A DNA stretch of 18,989 nt, taken from contig SKIS01000050.1 of NCBI GenBank assembly GCA_007116295.1, positions 1 to 18,989 on the forward strand, in the 5' to 3' direction. Under the pieces are notes generated by a model, which saw only the letters and a list, made by a program, of their open reading frames with translations, was not told where the DNA came from and made no database searches. The stretch comes from Candidatus Woesearchaeota archaeon. Its GTDB lineage: Archaea; Nanobdellota; Nanobdellia; Woesearchaeales; 21-14-0-10-32-9. Numbering within the stretch: the first letter of the stretch is position 1; every line of letters begins with the position of its first letter. Position numbers and translations under genes: made by a program. This document shows positions 1 through 7,591 of this stretch, in pieces.

Positions 1-107
1 ATTTTCTAAAAGAAAATATGTCTGTTTTACCAAGAACAACTCTTAGGTATGCAATAGAAAAATTAGAAAACTCACAAAGAAAAAAACTTCTAAACTATGT
101 TAAATAA
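1..107 (+). CDS. C-terminal fragment of an AlkD-like DNA alkylation repair protein
   Basis: The frame starting at base 3 is open from the left edge to a TAA at 105-107 and encodes the last 34 residues of a protein. The stretch LPRTTLRYAIEKL resembles the C-terminal signature of AlkD-family DNA alkylation repair proteins (HEAT-like repeat glycosylases for alkylated purines), where a (M/L)PRT.LRYAIEK motif precedes a short charged helix ending the protein. The basic tail (QRKKLLNYVK) fits that ending. The stop lies 18 bp inside the convergent pheT gene, so the two 3' ends overlap. The catalytic part is outside the window, so function rests on the short tail alone. It could be another helical-repeat protein. 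Confidence 0.55.
   Translation, partial: FLKENMSVLPRTTLRYAIEKLENSQRKKLLNYVK
80..86 (-). terminator. Poly-T terminator candidate for the pheS-pheT transcript
   Basis: Read on the minus strand there is a run of seven T directly after the pheT stop codon, the kind of oligo-T signal archaeal RNA polymerase uses. It lies inside the convergent AlkD-like coding sequence. Seen in sequence; function inferred. Confidence 0.35.
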
Positions 108-1754
108 AGCATCTAAATCTAATTCTAAACCTGCTATAGGATAGTGAATGCTCCAATTAGATATAACTTCGGGAGATAGTTCTCCTATAAAACCAACTTC
201 TTTTCCATTTGAAATTATGCTCGCACTTCTACCTTGGATAAAAAATTCATAATTTTGTGTTTTTAATTCAAACTCTATGGCAAAGGAATTCAGCAGGTTT
301 TCTAAAATTTGTTTGATTTGAGTAAAATCTGATTGACTATCGCATATCAAGCAACTTAACTTATTTTGTGTTTTTGACAAAACATCTTTAGTTTTATCTA
401 CTTGAACAACTTCATTTATTTCAAATAGTTTAAGAGGAAGACTCTTATTTCTGTTACTTTGAAGTGCTTTAAGTGTTTCAGGCATAAGCCAAGTCCTAAC
501 CATGTTAATGCTTTTTTCTTCACTATGACCTAACTTCATATAATTTTGCTGTTTAACATCCAAATTCATATTCGTATATTGATCTTGAGTGCTAGTCAAA
601 AGTAAAGTGAAGACTTCTGTAAAATCCAAACCAACCAAAATCTCTGTCATCTTACTTTTAATTTTATTCTCTCTTAAAACATTAGCATGAGTAGCTACTT
701 TTGGAAGCTCGGGCTTTATATTATTAACGCCAAATCCTCTCACAATATCATCTGCGATATCTACATCGTGCCAAATATCTGTTCTTATAGGTGGCACTAA
801 AAAAGTCACGCTATCTTTTTGAATACTTTCAACATCGTGCATCATTTTCTCTAAAAGCTTAGCACACTCTTTAGAGCTTATTTGAAGCCCTGTCATTTTC
901 TCGATGAAACTTGTTTTTATTGTTCTTTTTTCTTTTTTAAAATTAGGAAGTACAAAGGTTTTTTTGGGATATTTAACACTAACTTGGTATACGTCTCCGC
1001 CCATATCTTGAAGCATATAACAAAGAATGTTTAAAGTCTTACTCAAAGCATCAAAATCATGACCGCTACACTCCAAAAACACGTCTTTTGTGTTTTGAGT
1101 TATTTTACCGGTTTCATGAGCATTCAAGATAGGCGGCATACTAAGAATATCTTTTTTAGCATCAATGAAATAAGGATATTTTTTATGGTCTTGGAGTAAA
1201 TGAGCGTATTGCTTGCCTGTAGAAGTCTTTGTAAGTATCTCTTTTCCAGTCATTTCTTTTGGATATTCCAAAGGTCTGAACTTAAAGCTAGTTGGATTTT
1301 CAGCCTTATAGGTTATAGGAAACTTTATGCTTTCCATAGGATATATTCCTATAGCAACTTTTTTTCTATCTCTTCCAAAAGTTTCATGCAGCTTTTCTTG
1401 CACCCATATTATTTCTTTTAATTTTTCTTCATCCAAGTCAAGATTCTTAATAACTGCACAACAAGTATGAGGTCTAACTTCATCAACGCTTTTATCTACA
1501 AAAACTTCGTAGTTTGATTTCTTAATTTTATAATCAGGATTTTTCAAACCAAAGTAAGCTCTAAGAACTCTTGCCAGTCCTTGTGAGGAAACCATATCTG
1601 ATCTTTCTGCTGTGATATCTATCTTTATTTCATCGCCAGAAGTTTCTTCAAGCTCCATACCTAAATTAAACAAAGTATTTTCTAACTCTTTTAGAGTGAT
1701 GCTCTTTCCTATTAAATCCTTTAAAGTTTCAAAACTCGTATCTAGTTTGACCAT
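90..1754 (-). CDS. pheT: Phenylalanyl-tRNA synthetase beta subunit (archaeal type)
   Basis: At 554 aa it has the usual length of archaeal/eukaryotic-type PheRS beta, which lacks the bacterial N-terminal tRNA-binding OB domain. It pairs with PheS as an (alpha-beta)2 enzyme charging tRNA-Phe in the cytoplasm; the beta chain carries the B3/B4 editing domain and the B5 and core-like domains. The N-terminal part has the typical LKELENTLFNLGMELEE start, followed by a stretch around residues 93-140 (VRPHTCCAVIKN, WVQEKLHETFGRDR) typical of archaeal PheT; the B5 region lies near residues 280-355 and the catalytic-core-like domain runs to the end (FIGELSPEVISNW near 525). The ATG is 6 nt after the pheS stop, and a GAGGG at the end of pheS can serve as ribosome site. 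Its TAG stop overlaps the convergent AlkD-like gene by 18 bp. Confidence 0.95.
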   Translation of the reverse strand: MVKLDTSFETLKDLIGKSITLKELENTLFNLGMELEETSGDEIKIDITAERSDMVSSQGLARVLRAYFGLKNPDYKIKKSNYEVFVDKSVDEVRPHTCCAVIKNLDLDEEKLKEIIWVQEKLHETFGRDRKKVAIGIYPMESIKFPITYKAENPTSFKFRPLEYPKEMTGKEILTKTSTGKQYAHLLQDHKKYPYFIDAKKDILSMPPILNAHETGKITQNTKDVFLECSGHDFDALSKTLNILCYMLQDMGGDVYQVSVKYPKKTFVLPNFKKEKRTIKTSFIEKMTGLQISSKECAKLLEKMMHDVESIQKDSVTFLVPPIRTDIWHDVDIADDIVRGFGVNNIKPELPKVATHANVLRENKIKSKMTEILVGLDFTEVFTLLLTSTQDQYTNMNLDVKQQNYMKLGHSEEKSINMVRTWLMPETLKALQSNRNKSLPLKLFEINEVVQVDKTKDVLSKTQNKLSCLICDSQSDFTQIKQILENLLNSFAIEFELKTQNYEFFIQGRSASIISNGKEVGFIGELSPEVISNWSIHYPIAGLELDLDALFNIV

Positions 1755-1760
1755 TTTACT

Positions 1761-3302
1761 CTAGTAATCCCTCATTTTAATCTTGTATGTTTTAAGCCAG
1801 TCAATATCGCATGATGCGCCAAGTATCTCTTTAATATTATTTTTTTCATAAAGTATCATGGCTAATCTTTCAAGCCCAAGGCCCCATGCAATTATGGGTT
1901 TGTTTATACCATAAGGAGCTAAAGACTCAGGCCTAAAAATTCCTGAATTAATAAGTTCTATCCAACTATTTGTTTTCTTATCAAAATACATTGCTTCTAA
2001 AGAAGTCTCAGTGTAAGGATTATAAGTTACTTTGAACTTAATATCATGCAAACCTAACTTAGCATAAAAAGTTTTAATAAATCCCATTAAATGCTTTAAG
2101 GTCAAACCTTCTTGCATAACAAAACCTTCTACTTGATGAAATTCTGGTAGGTGTGTGGCATCTATAGCTTCGTTTCTAAACACTCTTCCTATGTAAAAAT
2201 ATTTTGCGTTATCTCTTTCTTTTATGTTTTTTTCATGAAAATATCTGTAAGTTGTTGCAGTAGTGTGAGTCCTCATAAGAAGCTGCTTTGCCATTTCAGG
2301 ATTCCATTTATAACCATAACCTTTCGAGCCAGTATCGCCGCCATCTTCATGTACCTTTTTAACTTTCTCAAGAACGCTCTTTTGAGGAAGTTTTCCTTTG
2401 TAAGGAAGATAAAAAGTATCTTGGACATCTCTCGCAGGATGATCTTGAGGTATCCACATAGAGTCCAAGCACCAAAAAGATGTTTCTATCAAAGGTCCTT
2501 TCATCTCCTCAAAGCCCATTTCTACAAATATATCTCTAACCATATCTATGATTGCACTTAAAGGATGTTTTCTTCCTCCTGTTATTTTAGGAACTGGTGC
2601 CAAAACGTCAAAATGTCTAAACTCTTTATTTTTCCACTTACCAGTTTTCAGCATTTCAGGAGTAAGTTTATCTGTTAGCTTAGAAAAATCAAAGTCCTTA
2701 ATTTTATCTTTAACTTTTCTCCCTTTAGGAGTTATTTCTATAGTTTGACTTTTGATTTCGCCAACTACCAATATATCTTTTCTTTTAAGCAATAACTTAT
2801 ATGTTTCTTTATCTTTGATGGAGCTTTCGTCAATAGGAAAGCTTTGTTTTAAGAAAATTTGTTCTTCGGTACCTTTTTCCTCTATCTTTTTTCCTTGAGA
2901 AGTAATCTTTATTTTTAACTTTCCTTCTTCTTTAGTTATGTCTATAGCAGACTTCTTTTTCAAAGTACCTATAGTTATCTTTATTTCCTCTTCAGAAAGA
3001 TTTGCTTTCTTGTTTATTTGAGGTATTGTTTGATAATTATGAGTTAAGTTTTGAAGAAATCTTGTTTCGGGCAGCCCGTCTTTTTTATAAGACTCTCCGT
3101 TTTTACCAAGTAACACTTGCTTTTGAACATTGCTTTGAGTATTGATTAAATTTTTATTTTCAAGCCATTGACAAGCTCGCTTTGCTTCAATAACTTTCAA
3201 TCCTGACGTCTTAGCTATGGCTTCGAGATCTGATTTTCCGTCTAAAGCTTCTAAAAGAGAAACTTCGTATCTATGCAAAGTCTTTATTATATCTATTGAC
3301 AT
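1761..3302 (-). CDS. pheS: Phenylalanyl-tRNA synthetase alpha subunit (archaeal type)
   Basis: A 513-aa catalytic subunit of PheRS, a class II synthetase that activates phenylalanine and charges tRNA-Phe. Residues 1-200 hold the winged-helix modules found in archaeal and eukaryotic PheS, used for tRNA contact. The class II core covers about 225-510: motif 1 region near 250-290 (MVRDIFVEMGFEE), motif 2 at 374-393 with FRNEAIDATHLPEFHQVEG, which is characteristic of archaeal/eukaryotic PheS, and motif 3 at 474-481 (GLGLERLA) with the ATP-binding Arg. It is the first gene of a two-gene operon with pheT. The ATG at 3302 has a TATA-like box 28 bp upstream on the minus strand, so the mRNA is probably leaderless. 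No truncation or missing motif is seen. Confidence 0.97.
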   Translation of the reverse strand: MSIDIIKTLHRYEVSLLEALDGKSDLEAIAKTSGLKVIEAKRACQWLENKNLINTQSNVQKQVLLGKNGESYKKDGLPETRFLQNLTHNYQTIPQINKKANLSEEEIKITIGTLKKKSAIDITKEEGKLKIKITSQGKKIEEKGTEEQIFLKQSFPIDESSIKDKETYKLLLKRKDILVVGEIKSQTIEITPKGRKVKDKIKDFDFSKLTDKLTPEMLKTGKWKNKEFRHFDVLAPVPKITGGRKHPLSAIIDMVRDIFVEMGFEEMKGPLIETSFWCLDSMWIPQDHPARDVQDTFYLPYKGKLPQKSVLEKVKKVHEDGGDTGSKGYGYKWNPEMAKQLLMRTHTTATTYRYFHEKNIKERDNAKYFYIGRVFRNEAIDATHLPEFHQVEGFVMQEGLTLKHLMGFIKTFYAKLGLHDIKFKVTYNPYTETSLEAMYFDKKTNSWIELINSGIFRPESLAPYGINKPIIAWGLGLERLAMILYEKNNIKEILGASCDIDWLKTYKIKMRDY

Positions 3303-3324
3303 ACAAACTTTAGGTTATTTAGTT

Positions 3325-3334
3325 GTTTTTAAAG
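3325..3334 (-). promoter_or_regulatory. TATA box for pheS-pheT
   Basis: CTTTAAAAAC on the minus strand is centred about 28 bp upstream of the pheS ATG, the archaeal TATA-to-start distance, predicting transcription starting at or next to the start codon (leaderless mRNA). Confidence 0.45.
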
Positions 3335-3396
3335 TTTTTGAACCCTCAAATATGTCTACAACAAAAATTTAACTACTAAAAAATGATTAAAACAAC

Positions 3397-3408
3397 AAAT
3401 TTTATATA
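3397..3408 (+). promoter_or_regulatory. TATA box for the split orphan gene
   Basis: A TTTTATATA element is centred about 29 bp before the ATG at 3433. It fits a leaderless archaeal promoter. The 130 bp between the divergent pheS and orphan-gene starts hold this box and the pheS box; I see nothing else there. Confidence 0.55.
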
Positions 3409-3432
3409 GATAATTACTTTTTATATGGGTTA

Positions 3433-3917
3433 ATGATAATAAAAAATTTTAAGAGAAACATAATCAATATTTTCCCAAATAGAAATTATTCTTTTGAACA
3501 ACTATATGAGAATCTAAAAAGTACTGGCTTTACCAGATTAGATATAAAACTATCTGAAAAATACACGGGAATTCCTTTACTAGGCCCAAATCAAAAAGGT
3601 ATTTTTTCAGAAAACATACTGGGTCTTTCTTCTTTAGATAACGAAGAATTCGTGAGAATCGAGACTTTTTATAAAGCTATCTCGCCAGGTCAAAGAACTC
3701 AAAATTAATAGAAGTTTCAGCTCCTATAAAAATAGATGATATTGGAAAAATAACAAATGTTGTCTTTGAACATTATAAAAAAATTCAATTAAACACTGAA
3801 AAAATTCAAAGACTTGAACCAGTTGCTAAAATAAATCTGGAACTAGATTTACCGTACACAGTAGGTGAATTAAGTGAAGTTATCCAAAATTCTTCAAATA
3901 AACCCAATGGTTTATAA
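3433..3917 (+). pseudogene. Unrecognised gene, apparently split by a one-base frameshift
   Basis: Frame 1 opens with ATG at 3433 and encodes 91 aa, ending at a TAA at 3706-3708. Frame 3 is then open from 3675 to a TAA at 3915-3917, about 80 codons without a stop, which is unlikely by chance in DNA this AT-rich. Adding one A to the AAAA run at 3701-3704 joins them into a single 161-aa protein reading PGQRTQ-KLIEVSAPIKIDD across the join. Both halves have the same Lys/Ile/Glu-rich composition. I recognise no family. There is no signal peptide or membrane segment; the N-terminal half is basic and the C-terminal half acidic and helix-prone. It has its own TATA box, and its 3' end overlaps the helicase promoter. 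It is either a recent pseudogene or an assembly/sequencing error in a short homopolymer; no classical slippery heptamer is visible at the join. Confidence 0.6.
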
Positions 3918-3919
3918 AA
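3911..3919 (+). promoter_or_regulatory. TATA box for the DEAD-box helicase
   Basis: TTTATAAAA is centred 29 bp upstream of the helicase ATG at 3944 and overlaps the last codons of the preceding gene. It predicts a leaderless transcript. Confidence 0.6.
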
Positions 3920-3943
3920 GAAACAATATTCTCTAATTATATT

Positions 3944-5131
3944 ATGAGTTTTAAACAATTAAATTTAGATCAAGACGTTCTTAAAGCGATTAATGATATG
4001 GGTTTTGAAAAACCAACTAAAATTCAAACTAGTTGCATCCCAATAATAAAGCAAGGAAAGGACGTAGTAGGAAGATCCCTAACAGGATCAGGAAAGACAG
4101 CAGCATTTGGACTACCACTAATAGAAAAAGTGGAGATGGGCAATAACTTACAAGCAATAGTCATTGCTCCAGTAAGAGAACTCGCTCACCAAGTAGCAGA
4201 CGAGTTAAAAAAGTTTTCTAAGTACAAAAAACTTAAGATAACAACTGTTTATGGAGGAGTTAGTATAAATCCTCAAATAACTGCGCTTAAAACAACAAAC
4301 ATAGTTGTTGCAACGCCTGGAAGATTATTAGATCATATGAACAGAGGCACAATAAACACTAACAACGTCAAATACTTAGTATTAGATGAAGCAGATAAAA
4401 TGTTTGAAATGGGCTTCATTGAAGACATAAAAAGAATCATGGGTAAACTTCCAAGAGGAAAACAAAGTCTTCTTTTTAGTGCGACTATGCCTCAAGAAGT
4501 GAGAGGTTTAATAGAGAGATTCCTTAATAAGCCTGTTTACATACAAGAAGATGCGCACGTAGATAGAAGCAAGCTAAAGCAAATATATTATGACATAAGA
4601 AGTCACGATAAATTTAGTTTATTAGTTCACTTATTAAAACACAAAACTGATGGATTAGCATTAGTATTTTGTTCAAGAAGAAGTGAAGTAGACATAGTTG
4701 CTAAAAATCTAAAAAAACAAGGTATCCACGCAATGGCAATACATGGCGGGCTGACTCAAAATAGAAGAAGCAACGCATTAGATGCTCTTAAAGATGATAA
4801 AATAGATGTATTAGTAGCAACAGAAGTCGCAGGAAGAGGAATAGACATAGAAAACATAACACAAGTCTATAGCTACGATTGCGCTCAAACATCTCAAGAA
4901 TACACTCATAGAATAGGAAGAACTGCTAGAGCAGGAAAATCAGGAGAAGCAGTCACTTTGCTCACTCCAAGAGATCACGATAACTTTGGAAGAGTTATAA
5001 GTGATAGTCAAATAACTATAGAAAAAGCAGAAGTTCCAGAATTCAAAAGAGTTCCTTTTGATAGGTCTAGGTCTTATGGAAAAAGAAGACATGGCGGTAA
5101 AGGAAGAAGTAGAAGGCCAAGAAGAAGATAA
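3944..5131 (+). CDS. DEAD-box ATP-dependent RNA helicase
   Basis: A 395-aa superfamily 2 RNA helicase that unwinds short RNA duplexes or remodels RNPs using ATP. All core motifs are present in order: Q motif (FEKPTKIQ, 21-28), motif I (SLTGSGKT, 45-52), Ia (PVRELA, 76-81), Ib (TPGR, 124-127), II (DEAD, 148-151), III (SAT, 179-181), IV (LVFCSRR, about 240-246), V (ATEVAGRGID, 292-301) and VI (HRIGRTAR, 322-329). Motif V has Glu and Gly where ATDVAARG is usual, a mild deviation. The last 25 residues are a highly basic RS/RG-like tail (GKRRHGGKGRSRRPRRR), a likely nonspecific RNA-binding extension. It resembles bacterial RhlE/CsdA-type and archaeal DEAD helicases used in ribosome assembly or at low temperature. 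Its stop abuts the stop of the convergent gene with no spacer. Confidence 0.95.
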   Translation: MSFKQLNLDQDVLKAINDMGFEKPTKIQTSCIPIIKQGKDVVGRSLTGSGKTAAFGLPLIEKVEMGNNLQAIVIAPVRELAHQVADELKKFSKYKKLKITTVYGGVSINPQITALKTTNIVVATPGRLLDHMNRGTINTNNVKYLVLDEADKMFEMGFIEDIKRIMGKLPRGKQSLLFSATMPQEVRGLIERFLNKPVYIQEDAHVDRSKLKQIYYDIRSHDKFSLLVHLLKHKTDGLALVFCSRRSEVDIVAKNLKKQGIHAMAIHGGLTQNRRSNALDALKDDKIDVLVATEVAGRGIDIENITQVYSYDCAQTSQEYTHRIGRTARAGKSGEAVTLLTPRDHDNFGRVISDSQITIEKAEVPEFKRVPFDRSRSYGKRRHGGKGRSRRPRRR

Positions 5132-5524
5132 TTAACAATTATCTATCTCCTTACAAATCAAGTAAAATATTTCTCTAGGATTTTTAACATTTTTGAACTT
5201 ATTTGTATTTTTTCCTAATTTTTTTTCTACTAAAAAAACTATGAGTTGCTGCATTCTTTTATTTATTAGTTCTGAAGGTACGTGGCTGTTGATTCTGTCT
5301 GCATCATTTAAAGTTATAAAAATATCTTCTCTTTTATATTGTTTAAAATCTTCGCTTTTCGATCCTGGTTTTTTTGTAACTATTGTATCAATATCTTTTT
5401 CAATATTGCAACTTCCTATGGTTCCATAAGTCATAATGTGCCTAGTCTTTTTCAATTCCTTTTCTAGAACTCTTCTTATCTCTTTCCAAGTATATGGTTT
5501 CATATAATTATTTACGAAATACAT
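5132..5524 (-). CDS. Small nucleotidyltransferase-fold protein, possibly shortened
   Basis: A 130-aa protein with YGTIGSCNIEKDIDTIV at about 33-49, which fits the G-S...D-x-D signature of the polymerase-beta-like nucleotidyltransferase superfamily (G37-S38, D44, D46 as likely metal ligands). After KKPGSKSEDF (51-60) the chain goes directly into a helical C-terminal part (FITLNDADRINSHVP, then LIVFLVEKKLG). The third carboxylate and much of the usual beta-sheet are not obvious, so the protein may be a minimal or internally shortened version. Substrate unknown. There is a second in-frame ATG at residue 8; a TATA-like TTTTATATC lies about 34 bp upstream of the first. It follows the hydrolase gene by 49 nt on the same strand and abuts the helicase stop. 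The family call is moderate; activity is not certain. Confidence 0.5.
   Translation of the reverse strand: MYFVNNYMKPYTWKEIRRVLEKELKKTRHIMTYGTIGSCNIEKDIDTIVTKKPGSKSEDFKQYKREDIFITLNDADRINSHVPSELINKRMQQLIVFLVEKKLGKNTNKFKNVKNPREIFYLICKEIDNC
5219..5226 (+). terminator. Poly-T terminator candidate for the DEAD-box helicase
   Basis: Eight consecutive T about 90 bp past the helicase stop, preceded by further T-rich sequence. It lies antisense within the nucleotidyltransferase-fold gene because no intergenic space exists. Inferred from archaeal oligo-T termination; on the minus strand the same bases encode Lys codons, so it may be coincidental. Confidence 0.25.
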
Positions 5525-5573
5525 TGTATTTAAGGTTTTTCTTTAGTTATTTCTGATATAAAAATCAATATTT

Positions 5574-6329
5574 TCATCTAATGAAACCTCTTACTTCTTC
5601 AAACAACTCATCGCTATAAAGATTATTATGAGCTCTATCATAAGTTACTCTTTGAACGTTTGAAAGCTCCTCAGCCAACTTTTCAGATTCTCTAGGGGGA
5701 ACAGTTCTATCGCTTGTCCCGTGAAATATCAAAACTCTTCCTTCATACCCCTTCAAATAATTAGAAGTGTCATAGTTTTGGGTTAAAAGAAGTCTAACTG
5801 GATAAATAGGAAACTGGCTATTTGCTACGCTGGCTAAACTATGAAATGGGGCAATCATTATCAAACCTTCTGGCTTATCCAGGGAAGCATGATAACTAGC
5901 AACACTTGATCCGATGCTTTCTCCAAAAAGATAAACTTCTTTATCCAAATCTTGGGTAAAACTAACAATGTTTTTTACATCTTGTAAAATATTTTTTTTA
6001 CTTGGCAAGTCACTATCTCCTCCGTAGCCACTATACTCAACTATCAAATAAGAATAACTAGGGTCTATAGAGCTAATAAAATGTGCTCTATTACAAGCTC
6101 TGCCTGCGTTGCCATGGTAAACAACTATGAGTTTATTATTTCCTTCTCTAAAATAAAACCTTGTGCCATTGTACTCTCTTATCTCATCTTGACTAAAAAA
6201 AGGACACTCATAAAAAGAACTTTGACTTGGAAAATAAATAAAACTCTTTTGAAAAAAATACAAAAACAATCCATAGGCTACATAAAACACTAACAATATA
6301 ATTATCGTGGTTATCATCTTAGTTTTCAT
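5574..6329 (-). CDS. Membrane-anchored alpha/beta hydrolase
   Basis: A 251-aa serine hydrolase-fold protein. Residues 5-26 form a hydrophobic N-terminal helix (ITTIIILLVFYVAYGLFLYF) without an obvious cleavage site, so a signal anchor with the enzyme outside the membrane is likely. The fold markers are HGNAG at 72-76 (oxyanion region), YSGYGGDSDLPS at 99-110, the nucleophile elbow GESIG at 136-140 with Ser138, GTSDRTVPP at 204-212 with Asp207, and His234 in RAHNNL. This pattern matches the YfhR/ABHD13-type group of alpha/beta hydrolases; substrates of that group are poorly defined (esters, acyl chains, peptides are possible). It starts 11 bp inside the upstream glycosidase-like gene, implying co-translation, and ends with UGA. 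The catalytic triad is complete, so activity is likely. Confidence 0.8.
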   Translation of the reverse strand: MKTKMITTIIILLVFYVAYGLFLYFFQKSFIYFPSQSSFYECPFFSQDEIREYNGTRFYFREGNNKLIVVYHGNAGRACNRAHFISSIDPSYSYLIVEYSGYGGDSDLPSKKNILQDVKNIVSFTQDLDKEVYLFGESIGSSVASYHASLDKPEGLIMIAPFHSLASVANSQFPIYPVRLLLTQNYDTSNYLKGYEGRVLIFHGTSDRTVPPRESEKLAEELSNVQRVTYDRAHNNLYSDELFEEVRGFIR

Positions 6330-7428
6330 TTTTCTTTAAATACAAATTTAAAAAAACAGCTGCCCAAATCATAGTATCATCTGTTTGATATAAAAGTGTT
6401 TTGAAAGGCTCGCCACTTGCATTGTAAACTTCATAAAAATTTTTTTGTTTAGCTATTAACTCTTCATATTTATTCATGTATTGGTTAAAAATTTTTTTGT
6501 CAAACCTACAAACAACTTCCAAAAAGTTAACTCCTAAATGCATCCAAATACTATCTCTTTCATAACCTGGAACTAGCACATCAGCAAAATTAAACTTTCC
6601 AGCATCATCATAAGTAGTATATTTCAAAGGCCAAGGATGATCTAACTCTTTTCTTTTAACAACTCTTAAAGATTCTTTAAACATGGCCTTATCAGTTATT
6701 ATTCCTGTCCAATAAGGATAAGTATTTGCGTCTCCAGAAAAAACTTTTTTTCCAGACAAATCATCAATAAAACCATCTTTCCAAAAATATTTTTTTAATA
6801 GCTCAGGATAATCATATTTTTGCAAAGGGCTGATAACGCCTATTTTTTCAAGGTTTTTCACAAATAAAGCTAACAAACAATTGTTATAGCAACTACTTTT
6901 TCTTTTACTATGATCTTTCATGCTGCTAAAATACTTGTCTTTTCTCAGCAAACCAGTGGATTTATCTATATCTTCTTCAAACACTCTTTTTGCAATACTT
7001 TCAAAAAAAGGCTTATACTGATTAATTAACTTTTTATCATTTAGCAAAATCAAACTATTTAACATATAAGAAGCACTTTCAGGGGTATAATAAGGAAAAT
7101 CAACGCATTTACCTCTAGGAGTTATTTGAGTAGTTATCTTTCCATGCGAAGAAAACTTCTCCATAGAATAAACTAAAGTGCTTTTAACTTCTTTTTCATA
7201 CCCTAACTCTAACAAAGCTTTGCATACCATGCCAAAATCTCTACTCCAAAACTGAGAAAAGTTACCGGTACTAACCATAAAATATCCTTTTTCTTTATTA
7301 TAACAAGAACTAATGATGCTTCTACAAATACTTTCTACGTCCCCAGAAAACTTATTGTGGCCCTTAAACTTTTTCCTAAAACTTTCTTTAACAATTCTCA
7401 AACCCTCAAATAAGTGACTTATATTCAT
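6319..7428 (-). CDS. (alpha/alpha)6-barrel glycosidase-like protein (glycogen debranching / GH15-like)
   Basis: A 369-aa soluble protein without signal peptide. The pattern of paired helices and the motifs FWSRDFG (60-66), FPYYTPESASYML (111-123), FSGDANTYPYWTG (230-242), DVLVPGYERDSIWMHLG (283-299) and YQTDDTMIW (347-355) fit the (alpha/alpha)6 toroid of glycoside hydrolase families such as GH15, GH63, GH100 and GH133 (amylo-1,6-glucosidase). W-x-RD near the start is a common substrate-site element there. Candidate acids are Asp64, Glu117, Asp350 and Asp351; I cannot fix which are catalytic. At 369 aa it is shorter than most such enzymes and has no extra domain. It overlaps the downstream hydrolase by 11 bp, forming an operon, and has a TATA box 27 bp before its ATG. 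It could act on a glycogen-like or trehalose-like sugar, or on a glycolipid. Confidence 0.6.
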   Translation of the reverse strand: MNISHLFEGLRIVKESFRKKFKGHNKFSGDVESICRSIISSCYNKEKGYFMVSTGNFSQFWSRDFGMVCKALLELGYEKEVKSTLVYSMEKFSSHGKITTQITPRGKCVDFPYYTPESASYMLNSLILLNDKKLINQYKPFFESIAKRVFEEDIDKSTGLLRKDKYFSSMKDHSKRKSSCYNNCLLALFVKNLEKIGVISPLQKYDYPELLKKYFWKDGFIDDLSGKKVFSGDANTYPYWTGIITDKAMFKESLRVVKRKELDHPWPLKYTTYDDAGKFNFADVLVPGYERDSIWMHLGVNFLEVVCRFDKKIFNQYMNKYEELIAKQKNFYEVYNASGEPFKTLLYQTDDTMIWAAVFLNLYLKKNEN

Positions 7429-7449
7429 ATATACGCGTATAAATTTAAA

Positions 7450-7459
7450 ATTTTATAAA
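7450..7459 (-). promoter_or_regulatory. TATA box for the glycosidase-hydrolase operon
   Basis: GTTTATAAAA on the minus strand is centred about 27 bp upstream of the ATG at 7428, predicting a leaderless mRNA. Confidence 0.55.
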
Positions 7460-7530
7460 CGTTGCTAAAAGACAACATTTAAAAACAACCCTTCATTATG
7501 GTTAATTATTGAGAGCGCTTTAACGAATTC

Positions 7531-7583
7531 TTAATTTAACATTAATTTGTAATTAAATCGTGTCTCGAAAAGTACATAGGAGG
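7531..7583 (+). promoter_or_regulatory. Leader of the cold-shock gene with strong Shine-Dalgarno
   Basis: AGGAGG at 7578-7583 lies 8 nt before the ATG at 7592, the strongest ribosome site in the window. Upstream, TTAATTTAAC (7531-7540) is a possible TATA element that would give a leader of about 30 nt, and TTAATT-TGT-AATTAA (7542-7556) is a short AT-only inverted repeat. Another TATA-like TTTAAAAAC near 7480-7488 would give a leader of about 85 nt. The true start is not decidable by eye. The 163 bp between 7429 and 7591 otherwise hold only the divergent operon's TATA box. Confidence 0.5.
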
Positions 7584-7591
7584 AGTAAAAC

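Noticed and set aside
1200..1421. Open frames on the + strand opposite pheT and pheS (also 2151-2748)
   Set aside because: They are antisense shadows of strongly supported synthetase genes and have Phe/Ser/Leu-rich translations typical of reverse frames.
3695..3710. Programmed -1 ribosomal frameshift site in the split orphan gene
   Set aside because: No X-XXY-YYZ slippery heptamer in the zero frame and no obvious downstream stem; a one-base loss in the AAAA run explains it more simply.
7542..7556. AT-only inverted repeat before the cold-shock gene as an operator or riboswitch
   Set aside because: Six-base arms of only A and T are expected by chance in this AT-rich region; not strong enough to call.
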